From Chloroflexota bacterium (lineage in GTDB: Bacteria; Chloroflexota; Chloroflexia; Thermomicrobiales; UBA6265), in contig JAFAEX010000292.1 in NCBI GenBank assembly GCA_023423795.1, positions 1 to 19,157 on the forward strand: DNA of 19,157 bases, in the 5' to 3' direction. The position numbers and the translations under genes were made by a program. Positions 1-6,667 of this stretch are shown here, piece after piece; position 1 is the stretch's first letter, and every line of letters begins with the position of its first letter. The notes beneath the pieces are model-generated. The model did no database searches and had not been told where the DNA came from. It was given only the letters and a program-made list of their open reading frames with translations.

Positions 1-24
1 GGATGGGGCCGCCGCGTGCCGTAG

Positions 25-44
25 GGGCGCGATTCATCGCGCCC
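25..44. repeat. Palindrome, possible dispersed extragenic repeat
   Basis: The arms gggcgcga (25-32) and tcgcgccc (37-44) are perfect inverted repeats around a ttca loop, preceded by gta. Short palindromes of this type (a g-rich arm starting with gtagggg) occur as dispersed intergenic repeats in several bacterial genomes, so this may be one copy of a family. Only one copy is visible in the window, so the repeat call is an inference. Confidence 0.4.
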
Positions 45-298
45 GCTTCTGGAACGGTGTCCGCATCAATTACGCAACCGCCATAAACCCCGGGCTACGA
101 AAACGAGGCCCCTCCGGGGCTGAGAACGGACGGTGGCCGCTCTATTTGAGCAACCGCCATCATCGCGCCCGCCTTGCCGATGCCCGGACTATCTTGGCAA
201 CCGCCGTCGTTCCGGAGGAACCGCGCCGGCGGCTCGCATCGATTGGCATTCGCCCGCCGCGGTTACGGGAACACCGGCGGCACGGGGGACGCGAACGA

Positions 299-318
299 CC
301 GCGATCCGGAGATCGCGG
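299..318 (-). terminator. Terminator-like hairpin after the small exported protein
   Basis: An 8-bp perfect stem, ccgcgatc (299-306) with gatcgcgg (311-318) around a 4-nt loop, lies 26 nt past the TAA stop at 345-347 when read on the minus strand. No good T-run follows, so this is weak as an intrinsic terminator. Confidence 0.35.
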
Positions 319-344
319 CCGCCGTTGTTTTCAGAGGAAACCGC

Positions 345-893
345 TTATCCGCGCTTCGGGCGGCGGCAGACGACGATCGCCTGATAGCGGACCTGAACGG
401 TGAGTCCTCCTTCTTGGATCGAGGTCCACTGGCAACCGTAGCGGTTCTGGCGGTTCAGCGGAGCACCCTGGACGAGGATCATCGCTTCCTCATCCTGATC
501 TGGTCCGGCATACATGCAGCCACCGCTCATCATCAACTCGCCCTTGCGGCAGCGGGTGACGCATGTCAGGTCCACTTGTCCGGGCACACCGCGGCAGATC
601 TTCCGGCGCCGCTTGAAGCGGACCCGGACGTGGCGGTAACGATTGCGCTTGCCTTTGCCCCGGCCTTCGGTTTCGCCCAGGCCGCCGTCGCCGACGAGGA
701 TGTCCCACGCCTCGTCGCCCCGAAGGACCATGCCGGCTTCTTCCGCCGCCACGCGCAGGTCGCCGCGCAGGCCGCCGGTGGCCCCGCCGAGCACCGCGGC
801 CAGCGCTGTTGCCATCAGGCCGCGCCGCGACGCCACCGCCGCCGTGCCCGACTCGACCAGCGACGCGACGTCCTTGCCGAAGATCGTTCCCAT
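345..893 (-). CDS. Small exported basic protein with six cysteines, Tat-like leader
   Basis: This is a 182-residue protein of unknown function. The ATG at 893 has GGAGG about 6 nt upstream, so I prefer it over the longer Arg/Pro-rich frame that starts at 944. Residues 21-37 read ASRRGLMATALAAVLGG, a twin-arginine-like motif (Arg23, Arg24) followed by a short hydrophobic segment, suggesting export or membrane anchoring. The middle of the protein (about residues 75-100) is very rich in Lys and Arg. The C-terminal part contains six cysteines (in KICRG, LTCVTRC, SGGCM, YGCQW and VVCRR), an even number that would allow three disulfides outside the cell. Small proteins with this SRRG leader followed by a cysteine-rich tail are, as I recall, common in Thermomicrobia-like genomes, but I cannot name a family. 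The leader lacks a clear AxA cleavage site, so it may instead be retained. Confidence 0.7.
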   Translation of the reverse strand: MGTIFGKDVASLVESGTAAVASRRGLMATALAAVLGGATGGLRGDLRVAAEEAGMVLRGDEAWDILVGDGGLGETEGRGKGKRNRYRHVRVRFKRRRKICRGVPGQVDLTCVTRCRKGELMMSGGCMYAGPDQDEEAMILVQGAPLNRQNRYGCQWTSIQEGGLTVQVRYQAIVVCRRPKRG

Positions 894-1033
894 CGTTCGC
901 CTCCGCCTCCGCCCCGGCCGCGGCGTGCGGCGGGCTCGCACCATTCCCGCGCCGGGAGCGGCGCTATGGGACTATGGCATCAATTTGCTGGTGAATCATC
1001 GCCGCGGATCGGAATTCGTGCCAACCGGACCGG

Positions 1034-1825
1034 TTACCACCAGTCGCCGAGCACGTCCTCCCGCAGGCGCTCGGTTTTTTCGGCAAGGTCGAACCCGCGC
1101 CCTGCCATCGTCCACGCCATCGTTCCGAGGAACAGCGTGCCCGCCGCGGCGACGGGCAGACGCACGGCGGGCGGGAACGACGTCCACAGCAGCCACCCGA
1201 CGGCGACCGACGCGACCAGCCCGGCCACGCCCGGCCACAGCCACGCCGGCGCCAGCAGCGAAAGCAGGAACGGGGCGAACACCAACCACACCAGCACCGG
1301 CGCGGACAGCGAACTGGACGTCGCCGGCAGGATCACCGCGAAGCCCAGCGCGTAGACGACCGCCGCGGCCAGCACGCGCTCCCGCAACCGGTATGCCCGG
1401 TACGGTCCGGCCACCGGCGGCGGGGCCGCCATGGCGTACCCCTCGCGAAAGCCCTGGACGGTCCAGACGATGCCCATCCCGGCCAGCGCGGTGATGCCCG
1501 GAAAGTCGGGCTGCATCGTGCCGAGCAGCGGCAGCGGTTCGTCGTAGACCGCGTTCGGAACCAGCGCGCCGGCGTAATACCCGGCGACCGCCGCGACCGG
1601 CCACAACCGGTGGCGCACGACGAAGGCGAGCGCGAAGGGCACGATGGCCATCCAGAGGAACCGCAGGTCGTCGGTGCGCGGCGAGCCGGAGACGTCGATG
1701 GCGACCAACCCGAAGGCGAAGACCGCGCCGAACAGGACCATCCGCACCACCGGGTGGTCCTGCCACGTCGCGGCGAGGCGCGTCATGGGATCGGACATGT
1801 CTGGCGTGTCGGGCTGTTCGATCAT
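1034..1825 (-). CDS. Multi-pass membrane protein, function unknown
   Basis: This is a 263-residue hydrophobic protein with about seven predicted membrane segments: roughly residues 26-45, 57-73, 74-89, 110-123, 151-169, 178-215 (probably two) and 224-243. It has a short hydrophilic N-terminus and a charged tail ending in two tryptophans. The ATG at 1825 is well supported by AGGAG eight bases upstream; the internal Met at residue 10 has no such site. I recognise no transporter or enzyme motif. Several segments are separated by Pro/Asp-containing loops, and the segment around residues 98-110 (LLGTMQPDFPG) might be a functional loop. The gene stands alone on the minus strand, 140 nt before the small exported protein and 287 nt after the second SIMPL gene, so no operon link can be argued. 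Confidence 0.75.
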   Translation of the reverse strand: MIEQPDTPDMSDPMTRLAATWQDHPVVRMVLFGAVFAFGLVAIDVSGSPRTDDLRFLWMAIVPFALAFVVRHRLWPVAAVAGYYAGALVPNAVYDEPLPLLGTMQPDFPGITALAGMGIVWTVQGFREGYAMAAPPPVAGPYRAYRLRERVLAAAVVYALGFAVILPATSSSLSAPVLVWLVFAPFLLSLLAPAWLWPGVAGLVASVAVGWLLWTSFPPAVRLPVAAAGTLFLGTMAWTMAGRGFDLAEKTERLREDVLGDWW

Positions 1826-2112
1826 CGATCGGTCTCCTGGAGCGGGATCGTGCCGCGCATCCCGGTGAACGGGCGCGTCGCCAGTCTTGCGGCGATGCGC
1901 CGGGCCGCGGTGAGCCCGGCGCGCGATCGCCGAGGCACTGGCCTCGGCGGCGCGTCACCGCCGGGGTTGGGGCGCGGCCGATGGCGCGAGGACCGCGCCA
2001 GCCGGATTACTCCGCCACATCGCCGCAACCCACGCCGTGCGCCGCCACGGGGCGCCGAGGCCGTGACGGACATCGCCCCCGTGCCCCGGCGATGACGCGC
2101 CGACCGGGCGAT
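1826..2112. other. Intergenic gap between membrane protein and SIMPL gene
   Basis: This gap contains no credible gene. It holds a 9-bp stem, cgccgaggc (1928-1936) with gcctcggcg (1941-1949) around an actg loop, and a second hairpin nearer the SIMPL stop (2071-2094). The first could act in transcription termination of the minus-strand cluster but is not followed by a T-run. I see no clear -35/-10 pair for the membrane-protein gene. Confidence 0.5.
2071..2094 (-). terminator. Terminator-like hairpin after the second SIMPL gene
   Basis: The arms catcgcc (2071-2077) and ggcgatg (2088-2094) pair around a C-rich 10-nt loop, 18 nt beyond the TGA stop at 2113-2115. A T-run is lacking, so the call rests on position and stem only. 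Confidence 0.3.
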
Positions 2113-2805
2113 TCAGTCGGACTCGAGTTCCCAGACCACCTTGACCGTGGCCGAGACGTCGGAGACGCCGCGGGCGATCGGCGTTTGCACCGAACCCGTA
2201 CCGCCGGACGCATCGAACTGGCCAGCACCCGTCGAATACAGGCGGCCGGAGACCTGGTACGCGCCGCCGCCGCGGCCGCGCTCTTCGATCGTCCGCACCG
2301 GACCCAGGCGAGCGCCAGCGGCAATCGCCATCAGGTCGGCTTTGTGCCTGGCGTTCGCCATCGCCGCGCGGCAGGCCTCGTCGCCCAGCGCGTCCAGCTT
2401 GGTGACGAAGAACTGGGGGCCAGCGATGTCGTTGGCTTCCGCGGCGACGGCGGCGTCGAGGACTTCGCCGAGGCGATCGAGATCGCGCAAGGTGGCCTCG
2501 ACCGTCGTGTTCGCCGTATAGCCGACGAGCCGGCCCGGGTTCGTCTTGTGATAATAGTCGCGCTCGACCGAGACCTCGTACCGGGTGGTCCGCAGGTCAT
2601 CATCGGCGACCCCGGACGCCTCCAGCAAAGCCATGACCGCGGACGCCCGGCGCGCCAGCTCGGACCGTGCCTTGGCCAGGACCGGATCGGTCACCTTCAC
2701 CCCAAGCGTCACGGTGGCAGCGTCAGGCGTCGCGCGCACGGATCCGTGCCCTTCGACCCGGACGAATCGGCCGCGCCGCGCGCGGGTGTCGCCGTCGTTT
2801 GTCAA
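2113..2805 (-). CDS. SIMPL (DUF541) domain protein without a signal peptide
   Basis: This 230-residue protein is built almost entirely of one SIMPL/DUF541 domain (YggE-like; the E. coli relative is periplasmic and linked to oxidative stress). Family hallmarks are the start RFVRVEGHGSVRATPDAATV, the long helix with paired Ala residues, the LRTTRYEVSVERDY strand followed by GYTANTTVEAT, and a C-terminal strand ending ATVKVVWELES. The start is a TTG at 2805 with GAGGAGG 5-6 nt upstream. The longer frame back to 2883 would run into the preceding hairpin. From this start there is no hydrophobic leader, so the protein is predicted to stay in the cytoplasm, which is unusual for the family. It follows a secreted SIMPL paralogue by 87 nt on the same strand, with a strong hairpin between them. 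Its molecular function is unknown. Confidence 0.85.
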   Translation of the reverse strand: MTNDGDTRARRGRFVRVEGHGSVRATPDAATVTLGVKVTDPVLAKARSELARRASAVMALLEASGVADDDLRTTRYEVSVERDYYHKTNPGRLVGYTANTTVEATLRDLDRLGEVLDAAVAAEANDIAGPQFFVTKLDALGDEACRAAMANARHKADLMAIAAGARLGPVRTIEERGRGGGAYQVSGRLYSTGAGQFDASGGTGSVQTPIARGVSDVSATVKVVWELESD

Positions 2806-2835
2806 GGCGTCCTCCTCTCGATTCCCCAAAACGAT

Positions 2836-2872
2836 GCCGCCCCTGCGTCCCCCGTGGGAACGCAGGGGCGGC
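2836..2872 (-). terminator. Strong intrinsic terminator or attenuator between the two SIMPL genes
   Basis: A perfect 12-bp inverted repeat, gccgcccctgcg (2836-2847) with cgcaggggcggc (2861-2872), can extend by inner pairs. It starts 20 nt past the TAA of the upstream SIMPL gene. Read on the minus strand it is followed by atcgttttgggg, a short T-run. This would end the sigma-factor operon, or attenuate transcription into the second SIMPL gene. Confidence 0.7.
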
Positions 2873-2892
2873 GGTGGCCGCAATCGCGGATG

Positions 2893-3693
2893 TTACTCGG
2901 CTTCGACCAGTTCGAACGTCATGTTGACGTTGACCGAAATCTGGCTGGTTCCGGTCTCGACCGGCACGTCCATCGCCATTTCGGCCGCGCCGGCGCCGCC
3001 CCGGCCGTAGATCGGGCCGGGCATGTAGCCGCCGAGGTCCTCGGAAACGAAGACCACCCGGCCGAGTTCCATCCCCGTCGCTTCGGCCAGTTGCCGCGCC
3101 CGCTCGGTGGCGTCTTCCACCGCCAGCGCGCGCGCCTCGGATTCGTGCGGGCGGGTATCGTCAACGAAGAACGTCACGCCGTAGATGCTGTTGGCGCCGG
3201 CCGCGACCACGCCGTCGAGCAGCGCGCCGACGTTGTCGATATCGCGGATCGTCACCAGCACCTGGTTCATGACCTCGAAGCCGGTGACCTGCGAGGGGTC
3301 GCCGTTCTCCGAGTAGTCGCGCAGCACGCTCACGCTGAAGTTGGCGGTCTGGATGTCGCGGGATTCGACGCCCTGCGAACGCACCGCCTCGATGATCGCG
3401 GTTGCCTGCCGGTTGGCTTCGGCCTGCGCCTCGGCGAGGTCCTGCCGGATGACGTCGATGCCGACCGTTACCTGCGCGGTGTCCGGCGGCACGTTGACCA
3501 TGCCCTGCCCGGACACGCTGACCGTGGCCGGCGCCTGCGCCGCTTCGCTCACGACCGGCGTCGCCTCCTGCGCCATCACCGGGGTGATCGCCCCGCCCGG
3601 CGCGCCGAAGGCGAGCGTTGCCGCCAGCGCCGCGCCCGGCGCGATCCATGCCACCTTCTTCAATGCCAACCCGACCGAGGGCTTCGTCGTCAT
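2893..3693 (-). CDS. Secreted SIMPL (DUF541) domain protein
   Basis: This 266-residue exported protein starts at the ATG at 3693, with GGAGG six bases upstream. Residues 1-41 form a Sec-type signal peptide: a KK pair at 12-13, a long hydrophobic Ala/Leu core, and likely cleavage after VMA at 41. A short Ala/Thr/Pro linker (from QEATP at 42) follows, then one SIMPL domain from about residue 56 to the end. Typical features are VSVSGQGMVNVPPDTAQVTVG, the alanine-rich helix with QAEANRQATAII, FSVSVLRDYSENGD, and the final strand SVNVNMTFELVEAE. SIMPL proteins form beta-rich oligomers whose role is poorly understood. The gene is 38 nt downstream of the anti-sigma gene and probably cotranscribed, suggesting it is part of, or regulated by, the ECF response at the cell envelope. 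Confidence 0.9.
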   Translation of the reverse strand: MTTKPSVGLALKKVAWIAPGAALAATLAFGAPGGAITPVMAQEATPVVSEAAQAPATVSVSGQGMVNVPPDTAQVTVGIDVIRQDLAEAQAEANRQATAIIEAVRSQGVESRDIQTANFSVSVLRDYSENGDPSQVTGFEVMNQVLVTIRDIDNVGALLDGVVAAGANSIYGVTFFVDDTRPHESEARALAVEDATERARQLAEATGMELGRVVFVSEDLGGYMPGPIYGRGGAGAAEMAMDVPVETGTSQISVNVNMTFELVEAE

Positions 3694-3731
3694 GCCGACC
3701 TCCGCTGTCGAATCGTCCGGCCGGGGTGCGC

Positions 3732-4583
3732 TCAGCCCGGCATCCGTTCGTGGCGATCGATCAGGTACCGTCCGGCCAGACTGACGAGCAGCCAGAGCAG
3801 CACCAGGGCGAGCGCCAGTTGCGCCACGCGCCACGGGGACGTGGAAGCGGGCGCGACTTGCGCCGCCCGCGCCCCGTTCGCTGCTTCTGACGCGCCGGCC
3901 GCCGCGTTGGTTCCATCGGCCACGGCATCCCCGGGAACGACGGCATCGGCAGCGGCGGGAACGGCGGCGCGCTGGAAGCCAGCCATCGTCGGCGCCGCCG
4001 CTGGAACGGGCAGGGCTTCCTCCTGCTCGGCCGGCATCGCGGCGAACCCTTGCGGGGCCATCACCGGCGCCGGTTCGGGGGACAGCAGGTCGCCCGCCGT
4101 CACCAGCACCAGCAAGACCGCGACCACGGCTGTCGCGTACTTGAGCACGCCGATGCCCGGCAGCAGCCGGCTGCCCCAACTGTGCCCGTCTTCGTCGGGT
4201 GGCGGCGAGGCGGCGCGGACTGGGCGGGAGGCCGGCAGGGTCTGCGGCGAGGAGGCGGCAGGGATCGACGTCCGCCGGGTTGCGCCGGCCGGCCGGCCGC
4301 GGGAGTGTTCCGGCCCGAGCACGAACGAGCGCTGCGGTTCGTACTGTGGCAGGTTGCGCAGCAGATCCACCGTGGCGCGCAGTTCGGCGAGGTCGCGCCG
4401 GCAATCCGGGCAGGACGCGAGGTGGGCGCGCGCCGCCGCCGCGTCGGCCGGCGGCAGCGTGCCGTCGATCGCCGCGCTGAGGGCGTCGAGGTCGAGGTGG
4501 CGGGAACGCCCGCTTTCGCCGAACGCCGCGGGGTCCGGGCCGGCGGCCCGTGGAGGTATGAAATGGTTGGCGTCGTCAGGCAT
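3732..4583 (-). CDS. Zinc-finger anti-sigma factor with two membrane segments
   Basis: This 283-residue protein is predicted to bind and hold the neighbouring ECF sigma factor at the membrane. Residues 29-65 form a zf-HC2 (ZAS-type) domain with the HxxxCxxC signature at His54, Cys58 and Cys61, followed by helix DLAELRATVDLLRNL. The next segment (LPQYEPQRSFVL, 78-89) resembles a stretch common in Chloroflexota anti-sigma proteins. A Pro/Ala/Ser-rich linker leads to a first membrane helix at about 147-166. An 85-residue Ala/Pro-rich stretch and a second helix at about 253-271 follow, with a short charged tail. With the zinc finger inside, the stretch between the helices would lie outside and the tail inside. 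I chose the ATG at 4583, which overlaps the sigma gene by 8 nt and has a modest GGGAAG site. A TTG at 4607 has none. Confidence 0.88.
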   Translation of the reverse strand: MPDDANHFIPPRAAGPDPAAFGESGRSRHLDLDALSAAIDGTLPPADAAAARAHLASCPDCRRDLAELRATVDLLRNLPQYEPQRSFVLGPEHSRGRPAGATRRTSIPAASSPQTLPASRPVRAASPPPDEDGHSWGSRLLPGIGVLKYATAVVAVLLVLVTAGDLLSPEPAPVMAPQGFAAMPAEQEEALPVPAAAPTMAGFQRAAVPAAADAVVPGDAVADGTNAAAGASEAANGARAAQVAPASTSPWRVAQLALALVLLWLLVSLAGRYLIDRHERMPG

Positions 4584-5313
4584 CGCCGGCTTCCCGTGGT
4601 TCCGCAACGGTGGGAGCGCCGCCCGGGCGCGTCCCGTCGCCCTGCATACGGACGAAACGATCGAAGAGTTCCGCCGCCGCCGGGTCGTCGGTGAGCGCCT
4701 GCCGCAATTTTGCCCGTGCCCGGCTCAGGCGCGATTTGACGGTGCCCAGCGCCGAGCCGGTCGCGGCCGCCACGTCTTCGTAGGGCAGGCCGTGCACGTC
4801 GGAGAGCAGGACGACCGCCCGCTGGTCCTCCGGCAGCGCGGCCAGCGCCCGTTCCAGCGCGTCGGCGACCTCGTTGCGCAGGGCGCGGGCGTCGGGAGAT
4901 TCCCGCTGCACCTGGGTGGACCAGGTGGGTTTCATCTCGTAGGGCTCGGCGTCCATCGAGGAGGCCGGGCGGCGCGAGCGCTCGCGGATGATGTCGATGG
5001 CGCGGTTGCGCGCGATCCGCAACAGCCACGGCAGCACCGCGCCGCCGCGGAACGTATCCGCCCGCTGCCAGGCGCGCACGATCGCCTCCTGCGCCGCGTC
5101 TTCGGCCAGCGAGGCGTCGTTGAGCGTGCGCAGGCAGATATTGAAGACGGCGCGCTGGTGGCGCAGCACGATCAGGTTGAACGCGTCGAGGTCGCCCGCC
5201 GCGGCGCGCAGCATCAACTCCTCGTCGCTCCGCTCCGCGGGCTCCGGCGCAAGAAAGTCGCCGTTGCCGTCCGGTTCGGGCACGCCGGCGGGCGGGCGTC
5301 GTCGCTTGAACAC
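4576..5313 (-). CDS. ECF-type RNA polymerase sigma-70 factor
   Basis: This 245-residue sigma factor directs RNA polymerase to a regulon probably tied to envelope stress. Region 2 spans about residues 29-115: DEELMLRAAAGDLDAFN, the AEDAAQEAIVRAW core, and WLLRIARNRAIDIIRERSRR. Region 4 covers about 155-210: LPEDQRAVVLLSDVHGLPYEDVAAATGSALGTVKSRLSRARAKLRQ, with a clear helix-turn-helix. There is no region 1.1 or 3, as expected for ECF factors. The GTG at 5313 is the assumed start. Its ribosome site is weak, and a second GTG ten codons later is possible. A G/C stem (5325-5331 with 5340-5346) lies just upstream of the start and could limit translation. The overlap with the anti-sigma gene implies translational coupling, which keeps the two proteins balanced. 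A residual tail after region 4 (about 35 residues) is Gly/Pro-rich and of unknown role. Confidence 0.92.
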   Translation of the reverse strand: MFKRRRPPAGVPEPDGNGDFLAPEPAERSDEELMLRAAAGDLDAFNLIVLRHQRAVFNICLRTLNDASLAEDAAQEAIVRAWQRADTFRGGAVLPWLLRIARNRAIDIIRERSRRPASSMDAEPYEMKPTWSTQVQRESPDARALRNEVADALERALAALPEDQRAVVLLSDVHGLPYEDVAAATGSALGTVKSRLSRARAKLRQALTDDPAAAELFDRFVRMQGDGTRPGGAPTVAEPREAGDA

Positions 5314-5438
5314 GGCCTACCGCCCCCGCCGGAGCGGAGCGGCGGGCACGCCGCGGCCGGCGGACGGGCGAAGCGCTCGCGCCTCGCCGCGCGCCCGCTC
5401 GCCGCGCCCCCTCCCGCCGTCGTGCCGAACCACGGTCG

Positions 5439-6476
5439 TTACGCCTCCAGGGTCACCTTCGCCAGCACCGCCGGGTTGGCGACCGTGCGCGGTCGCTTGC
5501 CGCGCAGCACCTGCACCGCTTCCAGCAGCGTTTCCCGCCGCACCAGTTCGACCGAGCGCTCGGAGTAGTAGGCGGCGTGCGGGGTCAGGATCACGTTCGG
5601 CAGTTGGTAGAACGGCGCATCGGCCGGCAGCGGCTCGGGGTAGGTGACGTCCAGTGCCGCCCCGGCCAGTTTGCCGGATTCCAGCGCCTCGGCCAGCGCC
5701 GGCAGGTCGATGATCGGCCCGCGGGCGGTGTTGACCAGCACCGCGCTCGGCTTCATCCGGGCCAGCGCCGCTGCGTCGATCAAGCCCTTCGTCTCGGGGG
5801 TCAGCGGGCAGTGCAGCGTCACGATGTCGGAGCGCTCCAGCAACTCCTCGAGCGACACGGCCTGCGCGCCGTGGGCCTCGATGACCGCCGGTTCCTGGTA
5901 CGGGTCGGCCACCAGCAGTTCGAGGCCGAACGGGCGCGCCCGCTCCGCCACGCTCTGCCCGATGCGGCCAAACCCGACGATGCCGAGCGTCAGTTCGCGC
6001 AGCGGCGGGATCGGGCCGCGCAGGATGGTGCGCGTCGCCGGCCCGTGCTGCACCCACGCCCCTTCGCGCAGCGAGCGGTCCAGTTCGGCGATGCGCCGGT
6101 TGAGCGCGAGGATCATCGCCAGCGCGTGGTCGGCGACCTCCGAGGTGCAGTAGCCGGGGTAGTGGGTGACGACGATGCCGTGCTCGGCGGCGGCGTCGAG
6201 GTCCACGTTGTCCAGCCCGACGCCGTAGCGGGAGATGACCTTGGTGCGCGGCAGGTTCTCCAGCACCCGGCGGGTGACCGCCTCGCGGGTGGAGACGCAC
6301 AGCGCGTCGGCGTCCGCCCCGGCCGCGATCAGTTCGTCCTCGCTGGTGCTCGGCCGCCCCTGGAGGTCGATGTCGAGGTCGGTGATCTCGTTGACGACCT
6401 CGCGCTCCATCTCCAGCCCCTCGGTCTCGCTGCCGTAGCGGTCCGAGGTCACCACGATCCGGAATTGTTGGCCCAT
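5439..6476 (-). CDS. D-isomer-specific 2-hydroxyacid dehydrogenase (PGDH/CtBP-like)
   Basis: This 345-residue cytoplasmic enzyme is predicted to reduce a 2-oxoacid to a D-2-hydroxyacid, or the reverse, with NAD(H). The Rossmann signature GFGRIG is at residues 168-173, and Asp191 in VADPY ends the second strand, which favours NAD over NADP. The catalytic triad is visible: Arg252 in NTARGPIID, Glu281 in TYPEP and His300 in LTPHAA. The N-terminal catalytic-domain motif SRYGVGLDNVD (82-92) is also intact. There is no C-terminal ACT or regulatory domain, so this is the short form. Phosphoglycerate dehydrogenase and C-terminal-binding-protein-like enzymes look similar, and the true substrate cannot be read from sequence. 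The ATG at 6476 is preceded by GGGGAGAA about 8 nt upstream. The longer frame to 6596 crosses the promoter region. It lies 125 nt upstream of the sigma gene on the same strand, but a shared transcript is not evident. Confidence 0.92.
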   Translation of the reverse strand: MGQQFRIVVTSDRYGSETEGLEMEREVVNEITDLDIDLQGRPSTSEDELIAAGADADALCVSTREAVTRRVLENLPRTKVISRYGVGLDNVDLDAAAEHGIVVTHYPGYCTSEVADHALAMILALNRRIAELDRSLREGAWVQHGPATRTILRGPIPPLRELTLGIVGFGRIGQSVAERARPFGLELLVADPYQEPAVIEAHGAQAVSLEELLERSDIVTLHCPLTPETKGLIDAAALARMKPSAVLVNTARGPIIDLPALAEALESGKLAGAALDVTYPEPLPADAPFYQLPNVILTPHAAYYSERSVELVRRETLLEAVQVLRGKRPRTVANPAVLAKVTLEA

Positions 6477-6542
6477 GCGCGCGTTCTCCCCACCGGCGGT
6501 GCGACCCCGCGCCCCGCCGCCCCACGGCGATCCAGATTGCCG

Positions 6543-6548
6543 ATTATC
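6543..6548 (-). promoter_or_regulatory. Candidate -10 element for the dehydrogenase gene
   Basis: Read on the minus strand, this is GATAAT in an otherwise GC-rich divergent intergenic region. It would place transcription start near 6536 and give a leader of about 60 nt before the ATG at 6476. No good -35 match is found at the usual spacing. Confidence 0.35.
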
Positions 6549-6615
6549 GCAGACGTTTTCGGCGGCGTGGCCGGCGAACGCGCGTTTCCCTGGCATCCGC
6601 CATCCAGCGAGGCGC

Positions 6616-6621
6616 TATGAT
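6616..6621 (+). promoter_or_regulatory. Candidate -10 element for the YqhA-like gene
   Basis: TATGAT, a close match to the consensus, lies about 47 nt before the preferred start of the next gene. It overlaps the ATG at 6617, so if this promoter is used that ATG is not transcribed and cannot be the start. The -35 region is unclear (ctggca lies 20 nt upstream, which is too far). Confidence 0.4.
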
Positions 6622-6667
6622 GGCGCTTCGGGTGCAACGAACGGCGCAGGGCAGGGGAGGGACGCAC

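Larger units (their letters stand above)
1..344. other. Window edge, no convincing gene
   Basis: I see no believable coding region here. The overlapping reading frames that cross it are Arg/Pro-rich translations of GC-rich DNA with no recognisable domain. The stretch holds a palindrome at 25-44, a second small G/C hairpin at 108-120, three copies of the 9-mer gcaaccgcc (74-82, 150-158, 197-205) and a terminator-like stem at 299-318 downstream of the minus-strand gene that ends at 345. The left edge may be the flank of a gene outside the window. Confidence 0.55.

Noticed and set aside
101..135. A ctgaga-containing stretch that briefly resembles a thiamine pyrophosphate riboswitch
   Set aside because: The second conserved half (acctgat...) is missing and no thiamine gene lies downstream on either strand.
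1981..5568. A 1195-codon open frame on the plus strand opposite the SIMPL/sigma cluster
   Set aside because: It has no domain resemblance and is rich in Arg, Gly and Ala. High third-position GC in the real minus-strand genes suppresses stop codons on the other strand. The minus strand holds recognisable domains and ribosome-binding sites.
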